From contig PMSU01000170.1 in NCBI GenBank assembly GCA_003168255.1, positions 30,097 through 94,096 of the forward strand: a stretch of 64,000 bases of DNA, in the 5' to 3' direction. Below, one piece after another: positions 25,692 to 33,891 of the stretch. The first letter of the stretch is position 1. Every line of letters starts with the position of its first letter. Below the pieces are notes generated by a model. That model ran no database searches. It saw only the letters and a list, made by a program, of their open reading frames with translations, and was not told the origin of the DNA. The position numbers and the translations under genes are program-made. The DNA comes from Actinomycetota bacterium. Its GTDB lineage: Bacteria > Actinomycetota > Actinomycetes > Streptosporangiales > Streptosporangiaceae.

Positions 25692-27164
25692 ATGGGCGAT
25701 GACAGCCGCGTCCCGCCGCTGTCCCAGCGCGTGCCGGGCGGGAGCGGTGGGCCTAGGCCCGTGACCCGGTTAATGCCGCCGGTGCTGACCGAGTCTGTGG
25801 TGCAGCGAGTACGCGCCGCGATTGATGTCTCCCGAGAGCAGGAGCAGGCAGCCACTCGTGAGCGGGCCGTCCCCCATGAACAGGCACCCCCCCCGGAACA
25901 GGCAACGCATCTTGCCGGGCCATCGGCCGCGTCCTCGCGGCTGGCGGGTGCGGATACCGGGCCTGTGCCGCCCGCCCAGACGGTTGTGCCGCCTGCCCAG
26001 ACGGTTGTGCCGCCTGCCCAGACGGTAGAGTCCGCGCACCCCGCCTCGCCATGGTTCCCGGCCGATCCAGACGACGACACCCAGCCGTTCGCGGCCATCC
26101 CCAGCTCGGCCATCCCCAGCTCGGCCGGCAGCGACCAGGTGAATCCGGCTGGGGACATGATCAGCGTCCAGCCGGAGCGCGAGGCGTGGCGCCACACCGC
26201 GGTCCCGCCAGCGCAGAGCAAGCCGGCCGCCGCCCGGCGAGGGCTTGCCGAAAAGCCCAGGCGGCCCAGTGCCCCCAAGGCCCCGCCCCGTCGGCGCCGC
26301 CGAATGGTCGGCGTCTTCCTCTCGGTGGTGGTGCTGCTCACCGCCGGCTTGCTGGCATACACGCTGTCCCGGCATACGGCAACCGACAAAGCGGGCAATG
26401 TTCACCGGGTCGTCGCTGCTCCCGATCAGGTCACTCGCAACCTGGCTGCGTCCTGGGTCGCCAGTCAGGTCAGCAGAGCCGCCATCGTGTCCTGTGATCC
26501 GGTGATGTGCCAAGCGCTCAGGGCGCACGGGGTTCCCGCTGCCAGCCTGCTCGAGCTGAGTCCAGGAAGGACCAATCCGCTCCGTTCGGAGATTATCGTC
26601 GCGACCCAAGTCGTCCGCGGGCAGTTGGGCAGCCGCCTTGATTCCGTCTACGCGCCTGCTGTCATCGCGAGCATGGGCTCAGGGAACCTGCGAATCGACA
26701 TCCGCGCGGTCGCCCCGCACGGAGCCGCCGCATACCTGTCCGCGGTGAACGCGGACGTGCTGGCCCGCAAGGCTGCCGCAGTCACGCTGCTGCACAGCCA
26801 GCGGATTGAGCTCTCGGCGATCGCCCGCACGCAGCTAGCCGACGGCCAAGTCGATTCGCGGCTCCTGGTCACCATCGCCGGCCTGGCCGCGATTCACCCG
26901 GTATCCATCCTGGCGTTCGGTGACGCGGCAGCTGGCGCCAGCCCGGGCATCCCGCTCCGTTCCGCGGACTTGGCAGCGGCAGATGGCGCCGCAGGCATGC
27001 GGAGCTCAGCGTACGTACGGTCGATGGTCGGCTTCCTGCACGCCCGGCCGGCGCCCTACCTCCCAGCGCAGATCAAGACGGTGCGCCGGGCGGGCGGCCA
27101 GGCCGCCCTGCGTATCGAATTCGCCGCGCCGAGCCCGCTCGGGCTGCTCGCCCCTCCGGCCTAG
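25692..27164 (+). CDS. Unrecognised bitopic membrane protein with a long disordered N-terminus
   Basis: 490 aa from ATG 25692 (GGGGGTTGG upstream); an earlier in-frame ATG at 25632 lacks a site. Residues 1 to about 200 are Pro/Ala/Glu-rich and repetitive, ending in a basic RRRRR cluster. One helix (about 204-224, MVGVFLSVVVLLTAGLLAYTL-like) places the last 265 residues outside the cell. That domain begins RNLAASWVASQVSRAAIVSC and carries two Cys five residues apart (SCDPVMC), perhaps a disulfide. I do not recognise the family. It follows cassette B on the same strand after 132 bp and may belong to the same extracellular-polymer function, but this is only context. Confidence 0.65.
   Translation: MGDDSRVPPLSQRVPGGSGGPRPVTRLMPPVLTESVVQRVRAAIDVSREQEQAATRERAVPHEQAPPPEQATHLAGPSAASSRLAGADTGPVPPAQTVVPPAQTVVPPAQTVESAHPASPWFPADPDDDTQPFAAIPSSAIPSSAGSDQVNPAGDMISVQPEREAWRHTAVPPAQSKPAAARRGLAEKPRRPSAPKAPPRRRRRMVGVFLSVVVLLTAGLLAYTLSRHTATDKAGNVHRVVAAPDQVTRNLAASWVASQVSRAAIVSCDPVMCQALRAHGVPAASLLELSPGRTNPLRSEIIVATQVVRGQLGSRLDSVYAPAVIASMGSGNLRIDIRAVAPHGAAAYLSAVNADVLARKAAAVTLLHSQRIELSAIARTQLADGQVDSRLLVTIAGLAAIHPVSILAFGDAAAGASPGIPLRSADLAAADGAAGMRSSAYVRSMVGFLHARPAPYLPAQIKTVRRAGGQAALRIEFAAPSPLGLLAPPA
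25977..26027 (+). repeat. 21-bp coding repeats (QTVVPPA)
   Basis: The unit cagacggttgtgccgcctgc plus c occurs at 25977-25997 and 25998-26018, with a third partial unit to 26027. It encodes QTVVPPA repeats in the disordered cytosolic region of the preceding membrane protein. Confidence 0.82.
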
Positions 27165-27173
27165 TGCCCGGGA

Positions 27174-28511
27174 TCAAAAGATCTGCGGGCACCAGGGCGC
27201 TGGATCCCAGGACATGGCGGTGGAGAGCGTGGCCAGTGCGCCCTTGCGGCGCTCGGTCACGCGGCCGGCCGCCGCCAGCCAGCCGAGCCGAGTGCCGCCC
27301 AGGTAGGCGGCGCCAAGCGCGCTGACATCGAGGACTAGATCGGCGGGACCGGCGGCCGGCTCGCAGCTGGCCGCCAGCCCCATTCCTGAGCCGGCGAAAC
27401 CGGCCCCGGCCCCGCTCCCGGCCCCGCCCCCGGCCCCGCCCCCGCGCCCGGCCCCGGACCCCACCCCTGCGGCATCCGTGCGGAGCCGCCACGTTCCCTG
27501 GTTAGCCGTCAACAGCGAGTCAGTTACCTCCAGGACCACGTCGACCGGACAGGCATACCTGCGCTGGGCGAGGGCCTTGGGCACATCCGTCAGCCGCACC
27601 CAGAGCCCGTCGCCGATCCGGCGACGGGCTCGCCGGGGGTCGGCGAGCATCTGTAGCAGCGGGTCATCGACCGGTCGCAGCAGCGCGGTGAACTCGGTGG
27701 CCAAATCCCTGCCGAGCAGGTCGCCCCAGATCGCCGCGATCGCCGCCGGGTCGCTCGCGATCATCTCCCTGATGGAGAGCGCGCTGTCCGGCAGGAAGGT
27801 TTCCTCGTCCCACCGGCCCTTCGCGCAGTAGAGCGCGTACCCGCGGGGACCGCTGTCGTCCTCGGCGAGCACGCAGCGCACTGGGTCGGTGTCCGGCTGG
27901 CCTTGATCACGGGTGCCGAGAGCCCGGTTCCACCAGAACTCGTCCCTGGCGTACATGCCCGGCCTTGTCGGCAGCACCGTCTCGTAGACCTTGCCGACCT
28001 CCGCCCTTACCGACTCGGGCTCGGCGATCCTCAGCCGCAGTCCTGGCTCGGCAACCGGTGCGGTCCGGCCAAGGGCACCATCGCCACGGCCGAAACTGAA
28101 GCCGGCATGCCAGGCCGCCGCCCCATAGCCAAACCTGCCGTAGATCTCTGCCTCGGACGCCCACAGCGCCGCGATCGCCTCGCCCCGCTCCCTGATGTCA
28201 GCCAGCTGGCGCCGCATCAGGCTCGACATGATGCCCCGGCGCCGGTGCGTCGGCATGACGGCGACCCAGGTCACCCCGGCCACGGCCGCCATCGCGCCGG
28301 GCAGGCACATCCGGAGGCTGTACACGCCGGCGATCCCGACCGGGATCCCGCCGTCAAACGCCGCCAGGCTGCGGTCGGACTCGAACTGCTGGAGATGTGC
28401 CTCGCGCAACTGCTGTGACAAAGGCCGGCCGTGGAACGCGTGCTCGTCTACGGCATGGAAGGCGGTGAATTCGTCCGGGCCGACCGGCCGGATCGGGTAG
28501 AGATCTGTCAT
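27174..28511 (-). CDS. Eis-type GNAT N-acetyltransferase
   Basis: 445 aa from ATG 28511 (GGAAGG upstream). The N-terminal GNAT domain (about 1-150) has the acetyl-CoA loop VAVMPTHRRRGIMSSLMRR. A central GNAT-like domain follows, and a C-terminal sterol-carrier-protein-like domain ends the protein, the three-part layout of the Eis family of enhanced-intracellular-survival aminoglycoside/protein acetyltransferases. Tail motif LDVSALGAAYLGG and a bulky hydrophobic region are typical. About 28 residues of Gly/Ala/Ser low complexity (bases about 27400-27470) interrupt the C-terminal domain and are not usual for the family. The gene converges on the preceding one, with only 9 bp between stops. Confidence 0.85.
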   Translation of the reverse strand: MTDLYPIRPVGPDEFTAFHAVDEHAFHGRPLSQQLREAHLQQFESDRSLAAFDGGIPVGIAGVYSLRMCLPGAMAAVAGVTWVAVMPTHRRRGIMSSLMRRQLADIRERGEAIAALWASEAEIYGRFGYGAAAWHAGFSFGRGDGALGRTAPVAEPGLRLRIAEPESVRAEVGKVYETVLPTRPGMYARDEFWWNRALGTRDQGQPDTDPVRCVLAEDDSGPRGYALYCAKGRWDEETFLPDSALSIREMIASDPAAIAAIWGDLLGRDLATEFTALLRPVDDPLLQMLADPRRARRRIGDGLWVRLTDVPKALAQRRYACPVDVVLEVTDSLLTANQGTWRLRTDAAGVGSGAGRGGGAGGGAGSGAGAGFAGSGMGLAASCEPAAGPADLVLDVSALGAAYLGGTRLGWLAAAGRVTERRKGALATLSTAMSWDPAPWCPQIF

Positions 28512-28676
28512 GCCTGCCTTCCTACCCGGGCTGCGCCGCGAGGGCGACTCTTTTAAGAACGGCGGCGCGCGCCCGGGCGGCCGGCGTGGCGCTGGCGGGT
28601 GGGCCTGCCCGTTCGGAATAATCGGGGTCCTGGGTGACGTGCCAGAATCACGGCTGGCCGATACAGTGCGGCCATC

Positions 28677-29795
28677 ATGGTTTCCTCCCCGCGTTTGCGT
28701 CCGCGCAGCCTGCTTGGCTGGGCGGGCAGGGGCGCGGAGTGGGTCCGCGGGATGGTGCGCGGGCAGTTCATCACCGGGAACCGGCGGCTTGCTTTCCTGC
28801 TTGCCCTGGTCACGGCGGCTATCGCCGTCCTCGCGGTGCATGTGTCCGTGTGGTGGTTCTCGCCCGGGGTGATGATCCTGCCGATCCTGGCGGGTGGCCT
28901 GCTGCTCTGGCCGCGGGCCTTGCGGATCTTGTACGGCATGGTTGCGGCGGGGTTGATCTACGACACGGTAAAGGGGCGTGCCGGGCCGGGCATCATCGCC
29001 ACGATCGTGGTGACGGCGATCTTCGCCGACGTGCTCGCTAGGACGAGGGAGAAGCTCGGCATGCAGGCCTTGCGGGGGGACCAGATGCTCATCGAACTGC
29101 GGAACAGGATCCGCGCACAGGGCAAGCTGCCCGACCTTGGCGACGGCTGGGACTCGGTCTCGATCCTCAAGCCGGCCGGCGGAGTGTCGTTTGGCGGTGA
29201 CTTCGTGGTGTCCGCGTGCGACGGCAAGACCCTCGAGGTCGCGCTGGTGGACGTGTCGGGCAAGGGACTCGACGCCGGCACCCGCGCGCTGCTGCTGTCC
29301 GGTGCGTTCGGCGGGCTGCTCGGGTCCGTTCCGCGCGAGGAGTTCCTCGCCACCTGCAATTCTTACCTGCGCCGGGTCGCAGCCTCGGAGGGCTTCGTCA
29401 CCGCCGTCCACCTCGCGCTCGACCTGGCGACGGGGGAGTACGTGATCGCTTCCGGCGGACACCCGCCTGCGGCGCACTTCGATGCCGGCAGCGGCAGCTG
29501 GCGGATCACGAAGGCGCATGGCATCGTGCTCGGCGTGGTCGCCGACACCCGGTCCGTGCCGGAGTACGGGCTTTTGCGGCCAGGAGACGCCCTGATGCTC
29601 TACACCGACGGCCTTGTCGAGGCACCCGGGCGGGACATCGATTCCGGCATCTCGGCTCTGCTCGGCGAGGCGGATCGGATGGTCATCTCGGGATTCAAGG
29701 CGGGTGCGGGCACGCTGGTCCAGTCGATGCAGGATGACATCGGCAGCTCCGACGACTGTGCCCTCGTGCTCATCTGGCGCTCGTTACCCAGGTGA
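28677..29795 (+). CDS. SpoIIE/PP2C-type serine phosphatase with N-terminal membrane helices
   Basis: 372 aa. The first part has three hydrophobic helices (about 38-57, 60-78, 80-110). The rest is an Mn-dependent PP2C/SpoIIE phosphatase domain: GGVSFGGDFV, ALVDVSGKGLDAG (metal-binding Asp), VIASGGHPPAAH, LMLYTDGLVEA, GSSDDCALVLIW. Such membrane phosphatases dephosphorylate anti-anti-sigma proteins in partner-switching control of stress or development. It is separated from the RsbW-like kinase at 2001 by 26 kb, so a direct pairing is speculative. Divergent from the Eis-type gene, with 165 bp between. Confidence 0.87.
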   Translation: MVSSPRLRPRSLLGWAGRGAEWVRGMVRGQFITGNRRLAFLLALVTAAIAVLAVHVSVWWFSPGVMILPILAGGLLLWPRALRILYGMVAAGLIYDTVKGRAGPGIIATIVVTAIFADVLARTREKLGMQALRGDQMLIELRNRIRAQGKLPDLGDGWDSVSILKPAGGVSFGGDFVVSACDGKTLEVALVDVSGKGLDAGTRALLLSGAFGGLLGSVPREEFLATCNSYLRRVAASEGFVTAVHLALDLATGEYVIASGGHPPAAHFDAGSGSWRITKAHGIVLGVVADTRSVPEYGLLRPGDALMLYTDGLVEAPGRDIDSGISALLGEADRMVISGFKAGAGTLVQSMQDDIGSSDDCALVLIWRSLPR

Positions 29796-29916
29796 GGCCG
29801 TTACATCGTAGATTTTTCCTAACGGTGCCTACCTGGCCAATCGCAGGCCCCCTCCGGGCGCCCCGGTGCGACGTCCATCCGGTGAAGGGGCCGGCCGCGC
29901 CGGACTTCGTCCTGCA

Positions 29917-30738
29917 CTAGCGCCCCCGCCACTGCGGGCTCCGGCCTTCGGCCATCGCCTGGCAGCCCTCCTTGAAGTCCTCGGAGTCGAGGCAGCGGAT
30001 CTGCCCTTCCAGGACCAGCCTGAGGCTCTCCTGGGGGCCGCGGTGCCACGCCGCGTCGATCGCCCGCCTGGCCCCCCGCACCGCCAGCGGGGGCTGGGCG
30101 GCCAGGCGCCCGGCGAACTCGGCCGCCGCGGCGTCGAGGTCTCCGTCGGCGACCACCCGGTTGGCCAGCCCGATCCGCAGCGCCTCGGCGGCGTCGATGA
30201 CGTCGCCGAGCAGGATCAGCTCCCGGGCCCGGCTCTCACCGACGATCCGGGGCAGCCGGACGGTGGCGCCCATATCGGGCAGGATCCCGTAGCGGCTCTC
30301 CACCAGGCCCACCTTGGTGCCCTCCGCGAAGATGCGGAAATCGCACGCCAGGGCCAGTTGCAGGCCGGCGCCGTAGGCGTGGCCGCGGACGGCGGCGACG
30401 CTGGCGCAGCCGAGGTCGGGAATCCAGCTGAAGGTCCCCGCCACGGCCAGGCCCGCGGCGACGGCGTGCTCCTCGTCACCGGGCCGCTCAGCCCTGTCGG
30501 CCAGTATCCCGGCCAAGCCCTCGACCAGGTCGATGCCGGCCGAGAAGGCCGGCCCGTCTCCCGTTACCACCAGGCATCGGAGGGTCTCGTCGGGCAGCAG
30601 CTCGACGCCGAGCCGGGCCAGCTCCGCCCACATCAGCGGGTTCTGAGCGTTGCGCTTGCCGGGACGGGCCAGGGTCAGGGTGCCGATGTCCCCGTGGCGC
30701 GCGTAGCGAATGGTCTGGTATGCGTCCGGCATCGGCAT
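29917..30738 (-). CDS. Enoyl-CoA hydratase/isomerase family protein
   Basis: 273 aa from ATG 30738, with a perfect AAGGAGGA on the reverse strand (30745-30752). Crotonase fold: TLARPGKRNAQNP, the oxyanion-hole segment SAGIDLVEG, AVRGHAYGAGLQLALACDF, and the catalytic region RYGILPDMGATVRLPRIVG. Gly-Ala-Gly and Asp in place of the classic Glu pair leave open whether it hydrates, isomerises or hydrolyses CoA thioesters. It faces a TetR gene, and the shared intergenic region contains a perfect palindrome; it is very likely the regulator's target. Confidence 0.87.
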   Translation of the reverse strand: MPMPDAYQTIRYARHGDIGTLTLARPGKRNAQNPLMWAELARLGVELLPDETLRCLVVTGDGPAFSAGIDLVEGLAGILADRAERPGDEEHAVAAGLAVAGTFSWIPDLGCASVAAVRGHAYGAGLQLALACDFRIFAEGTKVGLVESRYGILPDMGATVRLPRIVGESRARELILLGDVIDAAEALRIGLANRVVADGDLDAAAAEFAGRLAAQPPLAVRGARRAIDAAWHRGPQESLRLVLEGQIRCLDSEDFKEGCQAMAEGRSPQWRGR

Positions 30739-30793
30739 CGGCTGTCCTCCTTAGATCGGGCGGCACGGCTAAGTTGGATTTTGCTTAACGTCC

Positions 30794-30815
30794 ATCCATA
30801 CAGGACTGTATGGAT
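30794..30815. promoter_or_regulatory. Perfect inverted repeat, candidate TetR operator
   Basis: ATCCATACAG-GA-CTGTATGGAT: two exact 10-bp half-sites with a 2-bp centre, located between the divergent crotonase and TetR genes, 56 bp from the first and 50 bp from the second start. TetR dimers commonly bind such sites and autoregulate. Predicted only. Confidence 0.78.
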
Positions 30816-30864
30816 AACCTTGCGGCATTGTCAATGCCGCGCCGAACGCGAGAGGGGATAGACG

Positions 30865-31413
30865 ATGGCCGCCCCGACTCGCACGCCTCGCGGCAAGTGG
30901 ATCGAAGAGGGACTGCGGGCCCTCGCCGCCGGCGGCCCTGACGCCGTCAGGATCGAGCCGCTGGCCCAGGCGCTCGGCGTCACCAGGGGCGGCTTTTACT
31001 GGCACTTCAACGACCGGAGCGCGCTGCTCGAGGAGATGCTCGACAGGTGGGAGCGGGCGACCACCGAGGAAGTGAACGAGCGCCTCGAGCGCGAGGGTGG
31101 CGACGCCAGTGCCAAGCTACGGCGGCTGCTCGCGCTCACCTCGTCCAGCGTTCTGATGACCGACCTCGCGGTCCGCGACTGGGCCCGGCGCGACCAGGCG
31201 GTCGCCGTTCGCCTCCGGCGCCTCGACAACCGGCGGATGGATTACCTGCGCGCGCTGTTCGGCACCTTCTGCGCCGATGCGGACGACGTCGAGGCCGGCT
31301 GCATGCTCTTCTTCTCGCTGCTGATCGGCAACCACTCCATCGCCGCCGACCACGGCACGCGCAGCCGCGCGGACGTGCTGAACCTGGCCCTGAGACGGCT
31401 CGGCGCCCCGTAG
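30865..31413 (+). CDS. TetR-family transcriptional regulator
   Basis: 182 aa from ATG 30865 (GAGAGGGGATA upstream). The helix-turn-helix is VRIEPLAQALGVTRGGFYWH followed by FNDRSALLEEML, exactly the TetR_N pattern. The ligand domain is short and not assignable to a ligand; CoA esters or fatty acids are plausible because the divergent target is a crotonase. Almost certainly binds the palindrome at 30794-30815. Confidence 0.88.
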   Translation: MAAPTRTPRGKWIEEGLRALAAGGPDAVRIEPLAQALGVTRGGFYWHFNDRSALLEEMLDRWERATTEEVNERLEREGGDASAKLRRLLALTSSSVLMTDLAVRDWARRDQAVAVRLRRLDNRRMDYLRALFGTFCADADDVEAGCMLFFSLLIGNHSIAADHGTRSRADVLNLALRRLGAP

Positions 31414-31441
31414 CGCCGCGAGCGGCGCCAGCCTGAAACCG

Positions 31442-32353
31442 TCAGGGTGCGGCGGAACGATGGGCGCCCGCCTGCCGCGCTCGGTCGGCAGCGGGTTCCT
31501 GATCCGGTGTCCCGGGTGGCTGGATGTCGTTGCGTGCAACGGCGAGGTAGGCGACGAGGGCGGCGACGGCGACCGCCGCGATCGCAGCCGTCGGGCCGTC
31601 GCCGAAGTTGGCGCCGCTGAGCTTGTGCGGCTTGCTGACGTAGTCGGCGAACGAAGCGCCGAGGGGCCGGGTTGCCACGTAGGCGAACCAGAAGGCGAAG
31701 ACGGCGTTCAGCCGGAACCATGACCAGGCCACAGCGGGAATCGCGATGATGACGCCGAAGGAGATCCCCGACGCGAGGTAGCCCATGCCCAGCGCCGTGG
31801 CCGTGAAGTCCCCCAGCGCGGTGCCGAGCGCGAAGGTGGCGAACACCGTGGCCCAGTAGTAGCACTCCCGCCGCTGCGTGGTGATGCTGTGGATCGACAG
31901 TGTGCCCTCGCTGCGATGCCAGCGCCAGAAGATGAGGGCGAGCACGACGGCCCACAGGAGCGTGGTGCCGGCATAGGGGATGCCGACGAAGAGGTGCAGG
32001 GTGTCCGACGCGCCGGTGCCAAAGATCGCGATGGCGAAGGCGAGGAACCAGTAGGCCGCCGCGACGTAGCGGCGGGTCCGGAACTGCCAGACCAGGCCGA
32101 TGACGAGGAGACCGGCCTCGACGCCGCCGCCCACCACCCGGCTGCCCAAGGAGAGATAGTCCGATGTGGCCTCGCCGCCGGCGGTCGTGAGGATCTTGAT
32201 GACCCAGAACAGGAAGGTGATCTCCGGCACCTTGGCGGCGAGGGGCTCCGCGAAGACGCGGCGGCCGGCGCGGGAAACGGAACTGCCTTCCGTGGCTTGC
32301 GATCTGCCGAGGCCGAGTGCGCGGTGCAGCAAGGGCGGCAGTTGAGCTGGCAA
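31442..32353 (-). CDS. COG4705-type integral membrane protein of unknown function
   Basis: 303 aa from TTG 32353, chosen for GAGGGGG close upstream; the open frame runs further but that part is Pro/Arg-rich without features. KVPEITFLFWVIKILTTAGG and EATSDYL begin a family of repeated-hairpin membrane proteins that I recognise as COG4705-like. About eight helices follow, with paired WHRSEGTLSIHS and TRPLGASFADY segments in the loops. Function is unknown (often annotated as membrane-anchored protein). The C-terminus is short and hydrophilic. Convergent with the TetR gene. Confidence 0.68.
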   Translation of the reverse strand: MPAQLPPLLHRALGLGRSQATEGSSVSRAGRRVFAEPLAAKVPEITFLFWVIKILTTAGGEATSDYLSLGSRVVGGGVEAGLLVIGLVWQFRTRRYVAAAYWFLAFAIAIFGTGASDTLHLFVGIPYAGTTLLWAVVLALIFWRWHRSEGTLSIHSITTQRRECYYWATVFATFALGTALGDFTATALGMGYLASGISFGVIIAIPAVAWSWFRLNAVFAFWFAYVATRPLGASFADYVSKPHKLSGANFGDGPTAAIAAVAVAALVAYLAVARNDIQPPGTPDQEPAADRARQAGAHRSAAP

Positions 32354-32634
32354 GATGCCCCCTCGGGCGGGCGATGGGCTGGAGCTGCCCTGGACCGGGC
32401 GAGTGGAGCGCAGCCGGGTACGGGGGGGTACACGGCTGCGCAAACCGAGGCTATGCCTCAGCCGCGCGCCCCCGGTACCTCCTAGAGGACGAAATCTGGC
32501 GTCCCCGGCTCATCCTCAGGTCGGACGGCGACCAAGCATTGGGCGCTCTACCAGCGGCGATGCCGGCCAGGCACCGAAGCGCCGGCTACCAGCGCGAGGT
32601 ACCCTGCCGGTAAGTAACCACGAAGGACGCAGCA

Positions 32635-33873
32635 TTGGGCACTATGACCGAGTTCCCCAGACTGCAACGGCCTGCACTCCAGCCGCCAGATGAGATCACC
32701 CACGGCCTGTTCGGCAGGGGCCGTCACCTGGTGCGCACCCACCCGCTGGCCACCGACGCGCTGCTGGCGGTGGTGCTCCTGGCGCTGTGTACCGTGTGGC
32801 TGGCGGGGTCGCGCTTCGCCGGTTTTCACCCGGCCATCGTGCAGACGGCGCTCGTCGCCGCGATCGCCGCCCGCCGCGTCTGCCCTTCCGCGGTTTTCCT
32901 GCTCACGAGCGCCATCGCATTCGCCCAGTGGCTACTGGGCTTCCCGCTGCTCGGCGACGCGGCGCTGCTCGTCGCGCTCTACACGGTGGCCGCCCACCAG
33001 TCACGGATCCGCGCCCTGCTGGCCGCGGGGCTGCTCGAGGCCGGGGCCGTCATGGCGGCGATCCGGTGGGAGCCGGCCGGGCCGCTGCCGCGCTCGTTGC
33101 TGTTCCTCACCGCCACCGTGGTGGCCGCGCTGTTCGCCGGGCTGACGGTCGCCTCGGGCAGCAGGTACCTGGCCTGGATGGACGAGCGTGCCCGGCGGCT
33201 TGAGGTCGAGCGGGACCAGCAGGCCGCGCTCGCGGCCGCCGGCGAGCGAACCCGGATCGCCAGGGAACTCCACGACATCGTCTCGCACAGCCTCTCGGTC
33301 GTCATCACCCTGGCCGATGCCGCGGCGATTGTGAGCCGCGCCGACCCCGGCCGCGGCGCCGAAGCGATGACCGAGGTCTCCGAAGTCGGCCGCCACGCCC
33401 TGTCGGATATGCGGGCGATGCTCGGCGTGCTGCGCACCGAAGAGCTGTCCGCCGACCTGGCTCCGCAACCCGGTGTGGCCCAGCTCGAGGCGCTCGTCGA
33501 CCGAGTCAGGGCGACCGGGCTGGCCGTGGACCTCGCCGTGGAAGGCACCCCATTCCCGCTCGGCGCCGCGGCCGGGATGACGGCATACCGCATCGTCCAG
33601 GAGGCGCTGACCAACACGCTCCGGCATGCGCAGGCCCGCCGCGCGTCGGTCACGATCCGCTACGACGCCCCCCAGGTGCGGGTGCGGGTGGCCGACGACG
33701 GCACCGCACCGCCGCTGGACGGGCACCGGGGACACGGCATCGACGGCATGCGTGAACGGACGGCCCTGCATGACGGCGTTCTACAGGCCGGCCCGGTCGC
33801 CGGGGGAGGCTGGCTGGTCTCGGCGACCCTGCGGTCCTGCCCGGCCAGGTCTCCCGCGGCGATGCCCGGATGA
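32635..33873 (+). CDS. Orphan sensor histidine kinase (NarL/LytS class, HisKA_3)
   Basis: 412 aa from TTG 32635 (GAAGGA 7 bases upstream), with ATG three codons later as alternative. Four to six N-terminal helices form a membrane sensor without an obvious extracellular domain. The dimerisation box ERTRIARELHDIVSHSLSVV places the phospho-His at residue 213. The ATPase domain has N-box EALTNTLRHA and G-box DDGTAPP then GHGIDGMRER. No response regulator gene is next to it; the neighbour converges from the other strand. Such kinases normally pair with a NarL-type regulator, which must lie elsewhere. Confidence 0.87.
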   Translation: MGTMTEFPRLQRPALQPPDEITHGLFGRGRHLVRTHPLATDALLAVVLLALCTVWLAGSRFAGFHPAIVQTALVAAIAARRVCPSAVFLLTSAIAFAQWLLGFPLLGDAALLVALYTVAAHQSRIRALLAAGLLEAGAVMAAIRWEPAGPLPRSLLFLTATVVAALFAGLTVASGSRYLAWMDERARRLEVERDQQAALAAAGERTRIARELHDIVSHSLSVVITLADAAAIVSRADPGRGAEAMTEVSEVGRHALSDMRAMLGVLRTEELSADLAPQPGVAQLEALVDRVRATGLAVDLAVEGTPFPLGAAAGMTAYRIVQEALTNTLRHAQARRASVTIRYDAPQVRVRVADDGTAPPLDGHRGHGIDGMRERTALHDGVLQAGPVAGGGWLVSATLRSCPARSPAAMPG

Positions 33874-33891
33874 GCATCTCCGTGCGCCCGG

